Part shown: positions 1 through 4,732 of the stretch, one piece after another
Layout: every line of letters begins with the position of its first letter
How positions within the stretch are numbered: position 1 is the stretch's first letter
Assembly (NCBI GenBank): GCA_017618475.1
Contig: JAFZUF010000136.1
Location: 1 to 7,462 of the forward strand
Length of the DNA: 7,462 nt
Direction of reading: 5' to 3'
Origin: Clostridia bacterium
Lineage (GTDB): Bacteria > Bacillota > Clostridia > Christensenellales > UBA1242
Translations under genes and position numbers: made by a program
The notes under the pieces: model-generated
What the model was told of the DNA's origin: nothing
Seen by the model: only the letters and a program-made list of their open reading frames with translations
Database searches by the model: none

Positions 1-307
1 TACCAAATGCCAACATTCCAATTTCATTTAAATTATCCGGAATATTGATCTCAACCAAATTTTCACAACCAAAAAAGGCACCAGTACCGATTTTTTCCAA
101 ACTTCTAGGCAAAACTACTGACTTCAAATTGATACAGCCTTGAAAAGCAAACTCATCAATTTGTGTGACACCTTCCGGAATAATCACAGACTTCAAAGTC
201 TGACAACTACCAAATCGATACGCACCAATTTTCTTTACGCCATTTTCAATTATCGGCGTAATTTTAGTGGCTTTACTCGCATTACAATTCCCCATACTTA
301 TAACCAT
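1..307 (-). CDS. BspA-type leucine-rich repeat protein, N-terminal part (truncated by window edge)
   Basis: The reverse strand encodes about 102 residues and runs off the left edge, so the C-terminus is missing. After a short N-terminal stretch there are tandem 23-residue repeats at about residues 23-45, 46-68, 69-91 and 92 onwards. Each follows the pattern GVxxIgxxAFxgCxxLxxVxIPx (for example GVTQIDEFAFQGC), which is the LRR_5/BspA type known for protein-protein or adhesive contacts. No signal peptide is visible at the start, so on this evidence the protein is cytoplasmic or its start is mis-set. Two in-frame ATGs are possible, at 307 and at 295. An AAAAGGG purine run (309-315) lies 1 base before the first and 13 before the second, so neither spacing is ideal. 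The repeat class is clear; the specific function is unknown. Confidence 0.85.
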   Translation of the reverse strand, partial: MVISMGNCNASKATKITPIIENGVKKIGAYRFGSCQTLKSVIIPEGVTQIDEFAFQGCINLKSVVLPRSLEKIGTGAFFGCENLVEINIPDNLNEIGMLAFG

Positions 308-327
308 ACCCTTTTATAATTAAATTA

Positions 328-377
328 ACAATATATTTTATTCGACAAATTTCGCATTTATCGCAATAAAATATTGT
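328..377. repeat. AT-rich inverted repeat in the leader of the LRR gene
   Basis: The arm at 328-342 (15 bases) is complementary to the arm at 365-377 (13 bases) apart from a two-base bulge, with a 22-base loop between them. It lies between the predicted LRR transcription start and its start codon. It could fold in the mRNA or act as a protein-binding site. It is not followed by a U-tract in a position that would make it an obvious terminator. The rest of 308-539 holds only promoter and ribosome-binding elements and no supported gene. Confidence 0.45.
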
Positions 378-395
378 CTAACTGTATTGCGAATC

Positions 396-424
396 ATTAT
401 ACGTTAATTACTTCACTATGGTAA
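396..424 (-). promoter_or_regulatory. Putative promoter of the leucine-rich repeat gene
   Basis: On the minus strand a perfect TATAAT (396-401) lies 17 bases after TTACCA (419-424), which matches four of six -35 positions. Transcription would begin near 389, leaving a leader of about 80 bases that contains the inverted repeat at 328-377. Confidence 0.5.
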
Positions 425-471
425 GTTTCTAATCAAATTTTTTAACAATCTTCACAAGCAAGACAAATGAT

Positions 472-501
472 TTGACGATGCATTAGATTTTCGTGTAAAA
501 T
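472..501 (+). promoter_or_regulatory. Promoter of the SHOCT membrane-protein gene
   Basis: TTGACG (472-477) and TAAAAT (496-501) are separated by 18 bases. A start of transcription near 508 would give a leader of about 30 bases carrying the ribosome-binding site at 527-533. Confidence 0.6.
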
Positions 502-526
502 CAATAATAGATATATATATAAAATA

Positions 527-575
527 AAAGGAGTAATTTATGGAAAATAAAACTCTACCAGAAAAGAATAAATGA
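527..575 (+). promoter_or_regulatory. Ribosome-binding site with short ORF ending at TGA, in frame with the SHOCT gene
   Basis: A strong Shine-Dalgarno AAAGGAG (527-533) stands six bases before an ATG at 540. That ATG opens an 11-codon ORF (MENKTLPEKNK) which ends at TGA 573-575. The frame is the same as the long ORF whose first internal ATG is at 591, and no Shine-Dalgarno precedes 591. The segment is therefore either a nonsense-interrupted N-terminus of the membrane protein, a leader ORF with reinitiation, or a readthrough site. If TGA were TGG, the N-terminus would continue KNKWIFNLYM straight into the first helix. Confidence 0.6.
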
Positions 576-590
576 ATATTTAATTTATAC

Positions 591-1424
591 ATGTTGCTAC
601 AAAACGTTGCCGTCATCGGGTTATTCTTGGTTGTCGGCTTGTGCGTCTTATTTGGCTCGAAGATGTTACCATTCAAATTGAGCATTGTCGAATTTACAAT
701 TTGTGTTGGTTTAGCATTGATTGGTATTTTATTGGTCTTACCATGGTCAAAATACCTAGAACAAAAAGAATTTAAAATCGTTTCCTTAGTTTTCTTAATT
801 GCTACTGCGGTCTGTGTTGTTTTATGGGAAATTACAACTTTAGTTATCTGCCATTTCATTCGTGTCGACAACATGAGTTTAGGCTTATTACACTTGATTC
901 GTATCACTTTGTTAATTTCCATGCAAGTCACTATTGCCTCATTCATTGGTAAATACATTATTAAATATCGCAACAAATACATTCCTTTTCAAGCCATCAC
1001 CTATTTAAGTTTAGTTTACATTGATATCTGGTTATCGATTTTACTATTTGGCGTTTCAATTAACAATGGTTTCAAAGTTGCACCCGAAACAATGAGTATT
1101 GTTTGGAACCGTGTTGCTGGTAGTTTAATGATTTTGGCTTGTGTCTATGTTCTTGTTGCTACGGGTGTCATCAGCAATGCACGTAAACGTCGTGTTCGTA
1201 ACGCAATCTTGGCACAAAACCGTAAACTAAACAAAGATATTGGTTTAATGGATTTGGATGATGAAGATGAAGATACTAACGAAGCTGAATTCAAACGTAT
1301 TGCCAAACAACAAGCTGACAGCATTGAAACACAATTAGAAAAATTAAAATCAATGTTGGACAAAGGCTTAATAACTCAAGAAGAATATGATGCTAAACGT
1401 AAAGACATCCTTGCAAAAATGTAA
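591..1424 (+). CDS. Six-helix membrane protein with C-terminal SHOCT domain
   Basis: From ATG 591 the product is 277 residues; reading from the better-supported ATG 540 through the TGA would give 294. Hydrophobic segments at about 4-22, 30-52, 62-88, 101-121, 134-156 and 169-193 predict six membrane helices. They are followed by a basic stretch (ARKRRVRN, 197-204), an acidic linker (DLDDEDED, 221-228) and a C-terminal SHOCT domain at about 245-275 (LEKLKSMLDKGLITQEEYDAKR). SHOCT is a short helical module common at the ends of bacterial proteins and thought to mediate oligomerisation. All four Trp codons are TGG and the stop is TAA. The gene is monocistronic, with a promoter at 472-501 and a terminator at 1441-1472. 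The SHOCT assignment is firm; the membrane part is not from a family I recognise, so its role is unknown. Confidence 0.85.
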   Translation: MLLQNVAVIGLFLVVGLCVLFGSKMLPFKLSIVEFTICVGLALIGILLVLPWSKYLEQKEFKIVSLVFLIATAVCVVLWEITTLVICHFIRVDNMSLGLLHLIRITLLISMQVTIASFIGKYIIKYRNKYIPFQAITYLSLVYIDIWLSILLFGVSINNGFKVAPETMSIVWNRVAGSLMILACVYVLVATGVISNARKRRVRNAILAQNRKLNKDIGLMDLDDEDEDTNEAEFKRIAKQQADSIETQLEKLKSMLDKGLITQEEYDAKRKDILAKM

Positions 1425-1440
1425 TTTCGACACAAAACAA

Positions 1441-1472
1441 AAAAAGACTCCGCCACTTGCGGAGTTTTTTTT
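1441..1472 (+). terminator. Bidirectional intrinsic terminator
   Basis: A perfect seven-base-pair stem (1447-1453 with 1459-1465) and a five-base loop is followed by eight Ts (1465-1472). It is preceded by an A-run that gives a U-tract on the other strand. It can end transcription both of the SHOCT gene and of the converging HAD phosphatase gene. Confidence 0.92.
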
Positions 1473-1485
1473 ACGAAAATTTTTC

Positions 1486-2049
1486 TTACGCTTGATATTC
1501 TTGAATATCGTTACCATCAACAAAATATTTTTTACGAGCAAGCAGCATCATTGGAATATCATTTTTGGAATCTGAATAAAAACTGGCTAATTGAGTATCG
1601 GCGCCAAAACGTTGTTGAAACATTTTAACTTTACATTGTCGGCAGCAATTTTCCCCCCGAATTAATCCCGTACGCATGTCCATGTCGGTAGCTATTAAAT
1701 GTTTAATGCCTAATTTATCACAAGCCGGACGCAAGAAAAATTCCGGTGAAGCACTGACAATAACATCATCGTCTTTTTTTTGTGCCAAATACCACGCTTT
1801 AATTTTTTTAATTCGCGTCTGCCAAAATTTGTCTACCAATCGCATTTTACCGAATACAAAAAACAAATAGCAATGAAAAGCCTGTTTATATTGTTTACGA
1901 TTTAAAACATGTAAAACGTAAAGCACACTCAGTATAAATTGGTAAGGCAAAATTAAAACAATGTACAAACGTCGCAGTAAACAATAAAAATAAAAATCAA
2001 CAAAACTGTTGCCGTCATAAATCGTTTGATCAAAGTCATAACCATTCAT
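1486..2049 (-). CDS. HAD-superfamily (subfamily IB) phosphatase
   Basis: The 187-residue protein carries all four HAD motifs. Motif I is DFDQT, with nucleophile D5 and acid/base D7. Motif II is VIVSAS, with S99. The motif III lysine is K140 or K142, after the GENCCRQC segment. Motif IV is DSKND, with D160 and D164 binding Mg2+. The helical insert after motif I, with a hydrophobic stretch at about 28-48, and the overall size match the HAD-IB group that includes phosphoserine phosphatase and the PgpC-type phosphatidylglycerophosphatase. The greasy cap may place it at the membrane or indicate a lipid-like substrate, but that is inference. ATG 2047-2049 is preceded by AAAGGG (2061-2066) and by a good promoter. 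The stop is TAA. The substrate cannot be told from the sequence. Confidence 0.88.
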   Translation of the reverse strand: MNGYDFDQTIYDGNSFVDFYFYCLLRRLYIVLILPYQFILSVLYVLHVLNRKQYKQAFHCYLFFVFGKMRLVDKFWQTRIKKIKAWYLAQKKDDDVIVSASPEFFLRPACDKLGIKHLIATDMDMRTGLIRGENCCRQCKVKMFQQRFGADTQLASFYSDSKNDIPMMLLARKKYFVDGNDIQEYQA

Positions 2050-2060
2050 TACTGATACTT

Positions 2061-2066
2061 CCCTTT
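2061..2066 (-). promoter_or_regulatory. Ribosome-binding site of the HAD phosphatase
   Basis: AAAGGG on the minus strand lies 11 bases before ATG 2049. The spacing is on the long side, but it is the only purine-rich run upstream and it lies just inside the predicted transcript start. Confidence 0.5.
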
Positions 2067-2074
2067 AACAATCT

Positions 2075-2103
2075 ACCATAGCAAGCATCATGACTTTTGT
2101 CAA
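2075..2103 (-). promoter_or_regulatory. Promoter of the HAD phosphatase
   Basis: On the minus strand TTGACA (2098-2103) and TATGGT (2075-2080) are 17 bases apart. Transcription would begin near 2068. The -35 box lies only 11 bases from that of the divergent sufC promoter, so two polymerases could hardly bind together. Confidence 0.65.
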
Positions 2104-2114
2104 AAACCTTTTCA

Positions 2115-2143
2115 TTGACAATGACCTTTAAGCGTTGTAGTAT
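2115..2143 (+). promoter_or_regulatory. Promoter of the sufC operon
   Basis: A consensus TTGACA (2115-2120) and TAGTAT (2138-2143) are spaced by exactly 17 bases. The -35 box sits inside the palindrome CATTGACAATG (2113-2123). Transcription should begin near 2150, only about seven bases before the ATG at 2157 and downstream of the in-frame ATGs at 2097 and 2142. This fixes the start codon and suggests an almost leaderless mRNA. Confidence 0.65.
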
Positions 2144-2156
2144 GAAATTGAAAATT

Positions 2157-2867
2157 ATGCTTGAATTACAACACATAAGTTATACTGTAAGTGAAAATGG
2201 TCGGCAAAAAACAATTTTGCAGGATATTTCATTGCAAATTGGTGACAAACAAAACGTGGTTATTACCGGTCAAAACGGCAGTGGTAAATCCACCTTGGTT
2301 AAAATTATCATGGGCATCATTCAACCGACCAGTGGCAAAATTTTATTTAATGGTGAAGATATTACCAACTTATCAATTACCGAACGTGCACGCAAAGGCA
2401 TTGCTTTTGGCTTCCAACAACCGGTAACGTTTAAAGGATTAAAAGTTAAGGATTTATTTAAAATCATTCTCAATCAAAATTTTGACTGCAATGAATGTTG
2501 TACTTACCTATCCCAAGTTGGACTTTGTGCTAAAGATTATATTAACCGTCCATTGGATACCAAACTATCCGGCGGCGAATTAAAGCGCATTGAAATTGCC
2601 ACTGTCTTGGCGCGTCAAGCCAAACTGAACATTTTTGACGAACCAGAAGCTGGTATTGACTTATGGAGTTTTGACAACCTGGTCAATATTTTTCAAAATC
2701 AAACCGCAACCAACATAATTATCAGTCACCAACATAAAATTATTTTAATTGCGGACAAAGTAGTCTTATTAAACAGTGCTAAAATTGATAAAGTCGGTAC
2801 ACCTAACGAAGTTATTCAGTTTATTGATGCTAATAAAAAATGCGCGCGATTACGAGGTGACAAATGA
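2157..2867 (+). CDS. sufC: Fe-S cluster assembly ATPase SufC
   Basis: This is a cytoplasmic ABC-type ATPase that drives Fe-S cluster assembly on a SufB/SufD-type scaffold. From ATG 2157 it is 236 residues, a little below the usual 245-260. It has Walker A GQNGSGKST (38-46), a Q-loop FGFQQP (85-89), signature LSGGE (137-141), Walker B LNIFDE (157-162) and switch His191. The Walker B/D-loop reads FDEPEAGIDLWS rather than the LDEIDSGLDIDA of classical SufC. The former is the form I associate with two-gene SufC-SufB/D systems of clostridia and archaea. A longer ORF is open from 2097, but those extra codons precede or overlap the promoter, and family alignment begins at MLELQHISY. No Shine-Dalgarno precedes 2157. 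The gene ends at TGA within ATGATG, overlapping the start of the scaffold gene, so the two are probably translationally coupled. Confidence 0.93.
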   Translation: MLELQHISYTVSENGRQKTILQDISLQIGDKQNVVITGQNGSGKSTLVKIIMGIIQPTSGKILFNGEDITNLSITERARKGIAFGFQQPVTFKGLKVKDLFKIILNQNFDCNECCTYLSQVGLCAKDYINRPLDTKLSGGELKRIEIATVLARQAKLNIFDEPEAGIDLWSFDNLVNIFQNQTATNIIISHQHKIILIADKVVLLNSAKIDKVGTPNEVIQFIDANKKCARLRGDK

Positions 2868-2869
2868 TG
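2854..2869 (+). promoter_or_regulatory. Ribosome-binding site and overlapping start codons of the SufB/D gene
   Basis: GAGGTG (2854-2859), inside the end of sufC, is four bases from ATG 2864 and seven from ATG 2867. The second ATG has the better spacing, so the scaffold may begin at 2867, one residue shorter. The sufC stop TGA (2865-2867) overlaps both start codons. Confidence 0.55.
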
Positions 2870-3784
2870 GACGCCATTACTAAGACATTGTTGGAACAAA
2901 CCGCGGGATTGCATGAAATTCCCCAAGGTGCCTATAATATTCGCCAGGATGGTAAATTACTATCCCGCAACTGCAATGAACAAATTCAAATTGTTTCAAA
3001 GCAAGATAAAGACGGCATTGATATTATCATTTCCCCAAACACACATAACCAAAGCGTACATATTCCAGTAATTATCACCCAAGGCGGCTTAAACGATTTG
3101 GTTTATAACGATTTTTATATCGGTGAAAACTGCGATGTCTTAATCGTTGCGGGCTGTGGCATTCATAACGACACCAATCAAAACAGCCGCCACGATGGTA
3201 TCCATACTTTCCATATTGGTAAAAACGCCAAAGTTAAATACGTGGAAAAACATCTTGGTATCGGACAAAATACCGGCGAAAAGAACCTTAACCCCACCAC
3301 CCGCATTGAAATGGAAACCAACAGTTGCTTTACTATGGAAACCGTACAATTAGGTGGCGTCAATTACGCTGATCGCAAAACTACCGCAAGCTTACAAGCC
3401 AATGCTACTTTGGTTATTAACGAAAAAATTTTGACCACCAATCAACAAAAAGCAACCACCGATTTCACAGTTGAACTTTTAGGTGATAATGCCAAAGTCG
3501 AAGTTACTTCGCGTTCGGTCGCTAAAGATAACAGTTACCAAGCATTTAATTCTAATATAATTGGTAAAGCTCAATGTTTCGGACATGTTGAATGTGACGG
3601 TATTTTGGCTGACCATGCAGTAATTAATTCAACCCCACAAATTTCCGCCCAAAACGTGAACGCCACTTTGGTACACGAAGCCGCCATTGGCAAAATTTCT
3701 GCCGACCAATTAATCAAGTTAATGACCTTGGGTCTAACCCAAGCCGAAGCCGAACAGCAAATTATTAACGGCTTTTTAAGCTAA
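2864..3784 (+). CDS. sufD: SufB/SufD-family Fe-S cluster scaffold protein
   Basis: This 306-residue scaffold partner of SufC belongs to the SufBD family. The N-terminal half is weakly conserved. The beta-helix core is clear through HDGIHTFHIGKNAKVKYVEK (110-129), NPTTRIEME (143-151), SRSVAKDNS (216-224) and the C-terminal signature HEAAIGKISADQLIKLMTLG (271-290), followed by LTQAEAEQQIINGFL. Cys244 (in ECDGIL), His271 and Glu272 fall in the conserved C-terminal region where SufB/SufD carry residues for cluster assembly; the exact equivalence needs an alignment. At about 300 residues it is much shorter than classical SufB (about 470) or SufD (about 430) and is the only scaffold here. It resembles the SufB-like subunit of the minimal SufBC (SMS) type. 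No sufS, sufU, sufE or second scaffold gene is adjacent, so the sulfur donor must be encoded elsewhere. Confidence 0.9.
   Translation: MMDAITKTLLEQTAGLHEIPQGAYNIRQDGKLLSRNCNEQIQIVSKQDKDGIDIIISPNTHNQSVHIPVIITQGGLNDLVYNDFYIGENCDVLIVAGCGIHNDTNQNSRHDGIHTFHIGKNAKVKYVEKHLGIGQNTGEKNLNPTTRIEMETNSCFTMETVQLGGVNYADRKTTASLQANATLVINEKILTTNQQKATTDFTVELLGDNAKVEVTSRSVAKDNSYQAFNSNIIGKAQCFGHVECDGILADHAVINSTPQISAQNVNATLVHEAAIGKISADQLIKLMTLGLTQAEAEQQIINGFLS
3747..3777 (+). terminator. Possible terminator overlapping the end of the Suf operon
   Basis: AAGCCG (3747-3752) pairs with CGGCTT (3769-3774), followed by a run of five Ts (3773-3777), with a 16-base loop. The stem is short, the loop long, and the structure lies inside the coding sequence. 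It is the only candidate before the convergent gene 24 bases further on. Confidence 0.3.
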
Positions 3785-3808
3785 ATCACGCGACATTTAT
3801 TTTTTAGA

Positions 3809-4294
3809 TTATATTTGCATTTCTGGATCTTTTTCAACATTATGTTTTTGCTGCTGTGCGATGCCAAAAAATTTCATACATTCTTTAAAGGTTTCATTAT
3901 TGGGATTTTTTTGAATCATTTGGTTTAACGCTTCCCCAAATACTTTTATAACCGTTTTTATCAGCTCTCTTTGTTTTTCCGTTAATTCATTTACTGTTAA
4001 TAATTTCAATATATCATTGGTACCTTTCCTTATTTGTCCGTCCCAGATGGCAAAAGATTTTTTTCCAATAACAGAAATCTGTGGATAAATTGACCCATCC
4101 TTATTTTTTAAAATATTAATATCAACAATATCCCCAAGTCCTTCTTCATCATAAAGACTAAAAAATTCAACAGGAAATCCCGCTCCTTTCCGTGCAAAAT
4201 CATGCTTTTCATATTCAATAATTGTTTTACTGGCTTGTTGACAAAGTGATTCCCCCACGACGCTATATTCTTCAATTACTTTAGGAAACTCCAT
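3809..4294 (-). CDS. Hypothetical protein, 161 residues, convergent with the Suf operon
   Basis: I do not recognise this protein. It is soluble-looking and mixed charged, with no signal peptide or membrane segment. An N-terminal part (residues 1-45) is followed by a probable beta-rich core (DIVDINIL, PQISVIGKKSFAIWDG, about 56-86) and then a helical region (about 95-130: NELTEKQRELIKTVIKVFGEALNQ). The C-terminal tail is polar. The start is well supported: GGAG (4300-4303) is five bases before ATG 4294. Its stop, TAA, is 24 bases from the stop of the SufB/D gene on the other strand. The context (a lone gene between housekeeping units) suggests a lineage-specific gene. Confidence 0.75.
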   Translation of the reverse strand: MEFPKVIEEYSVVGESLCQQASKTIIEYEKHDFARKGAGFPVEFFSLYDEEGLGDIVDINILKNKDGSIYPQISVIGKKSFAIWDGQIRKGTNDILKLLTVNELTEKQRELIKTVIKVFGEALNQMIQKNPNNETFKECMKFFGIAQQQKHNVEKDPEMQI

Positions 4295-4323
4295 TTTTTC
4301 TCCATCAAATAAATAATCTACTA

Positions 4324-4353
4324 TTTATATGTATATAACAGCTCATAAACCAA
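4324..4353 (-). promoter_or_regulatory. Tentative promoter of the 161-residue hypothetical gene
   Basis: On the minus strand TTGGTT (4348-4353) and TATAAA (4324-4329) are 18 bases apart, about 30 bases before the start codon. The surrounding DNA is very AT-rich, so chance matches are likely. Confidence 0.35.
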
Positions 4354-4392
4354 TATGACATAAAATTTATTTCAGTAAACTTCACTCACTGT

Positions 4393-4473
4393 TCAATCGG
4401 CACTACAGCCCACAGGATTTTCCGACAAGGTAACTTCATAATCCACAAATATAATCTTGTTTGTTAATTTCAT
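4393..4473 (-). CDS. Possible small ORF of 26 residues (speculative)
   Basis: ATG 4473 opens a frame beginning MKLTNKIIFVDYEV and ending ENPVGCSAD before TGA 4393-4395. It is the only protein-like reading in the 258 bases between the hypothetical gene and tRNA-Pro. A promoter-like pair, TTGCGA (4502-4507) and CATAAT (4479-4484) with a 17-base spacer, would start transcription at or next to this ATG, so the mRNA would be leaderless; no Shine-Dalgarno is present. The frame stays open past the TGA for several codons before another TGA. I know no family for it. It may be a chance ORF or the remnant of a longer gene. Confidence 0.25.
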   Translation of the reverse strand: MKLTNKIIFVDYEVTLSENPVGCSAD

Positions 4474-4510
4474 ACTGCATTATGTAATGGCAATTTTAAT
4501 TTCGCAAATT

Positions 4511-4534
4511 AAAAAGCCAGTATCAACTGGCTTT
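4511..4534 (-). terminator. Intrinsic terminator of tRNA-Pro
   Basis: A nine-base-pair stem (4513-4521 with 4526-4534) and a four-base loop is followed on the minus strand by a U-tract (4511-4515). It lies about 18 bases after the CCA end of the tRNA. Confidence 0.9.
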
Positions 4535-4552
4535 CTTTTATCCCAAAAATTT

Positions 4553-4627
4553 TGGTCGGGGATGTGGGATTTGAACTCACGGCCTCTTGCTCCCAAAACA
4601 AGCGCGCTACCCCTGCGCCAATCCCCG
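4553..4627 (-). tRNA. tRNA-Pro (anticodon UGG), CCA encoded
   Basis: The minus strand folds as a full cloverleaf of 75 bases. The acceptor CGGGGAT pairs with ATCCCCG, the D-stem is GCGC/GCGC around a short seven-base loop, and the anticodon stem is CTTGT/GCAAG. The loop TTTGGGA gives anticodon TGG; the T-loop is TTCAAAT, then discriminator A and an encoded CCA. UGG can read all four Pro codons by wobble. The T-stem GTGAG/CCCAC has an A·C mismatch at 52-62 (bases 4577 and 4567). It has its own promoter and terminator. Confidence 0.96.
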
Positions 4628-4635
4628 ATAAAGAT

Positions 4636-4664
4636 AATATATGGTATAATCGCCAAAATTGCAA
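4636..4664 (-). promoter_or_regulatory. Promoter of tRNA-Pro
   Basis: On the minus strand TTGCAA (4659-4664) and TATATT (4636-4641) are 17 bases apart. Transcription would start near 4629, one or two bases before the mature 5' end. Confidence 0.65.
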
Positions 4665-4682
4665 GTATTTCTTGCATTTAAC

Positions 4683-4709
4683 AAAAAAAAAACGCCCCCG
4701 TACAAAACG
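4683..4709 (-). terminator. Probable terminator of smc
   Basis: On the minus strand, 24 bases after the smc stop, CGTTTTGTACGGGGGCG (4693-4709) can fold with two G-C pairs and four G·U pairs. It is directly followed by ten Ts (4683-4692). The long U-tract is convincing and the stem is weak. The structure would work in one direction only, since the opposite strand has A·C mismatches. Confidence 0.45.
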
Positions 4710-4732
4710 AAGACATTTTTACTAAACTTAGC

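Noticed and set aside
573..575. Selenocysteine at the TGA of the SHOCT gene
   Set aside because: No selenoprotein family is involved, the site is in a non-catalytic N-terminus, and I see no convincing SECIS-like hairpin immediately after it.
452..982. 176-residue minus-strand open frame opposite the SHOCT gene
   Set aside because: It lies antisense to a convincing membrane-protein gene, has low-complexity Asn/Thr/Lys-rich sequence with no recognisable domain, and has no ribosome-binding site of note.
1486..2049. Frameshifted or truncated phosphatase
   Set aside because: The protein is short (187 residues), but all four HAD motifs are present in order and the length is acceptable for compact HAD-IB proteins.
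2865..2867. Whole-genome use of TGA as Trp (genetic code 4)
   Set aside because: If TGA were sense, sufC would run on for about 66 more codons across the scaffold gene in another frame. All Trp codons inside the genes are TGG, so UGA works as a stop at least here.
4295..4552. Possible structured non-coding RNA or riboswitch between the hypothetical gene and tRNA-Pro
   Set aside because: Apart from the tRNA terminator, promoter-like boxes and the small ORF, I found no stable hairpin series or known riboswitch motif in these 258 bases.
4480..4677. Protein-coding frames over the tRNA-Pro locus on both strands
   Set aside because: They consist of the tRNA, its terminator and its promoter read as codons. 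The cloverleaf fully explains the region.
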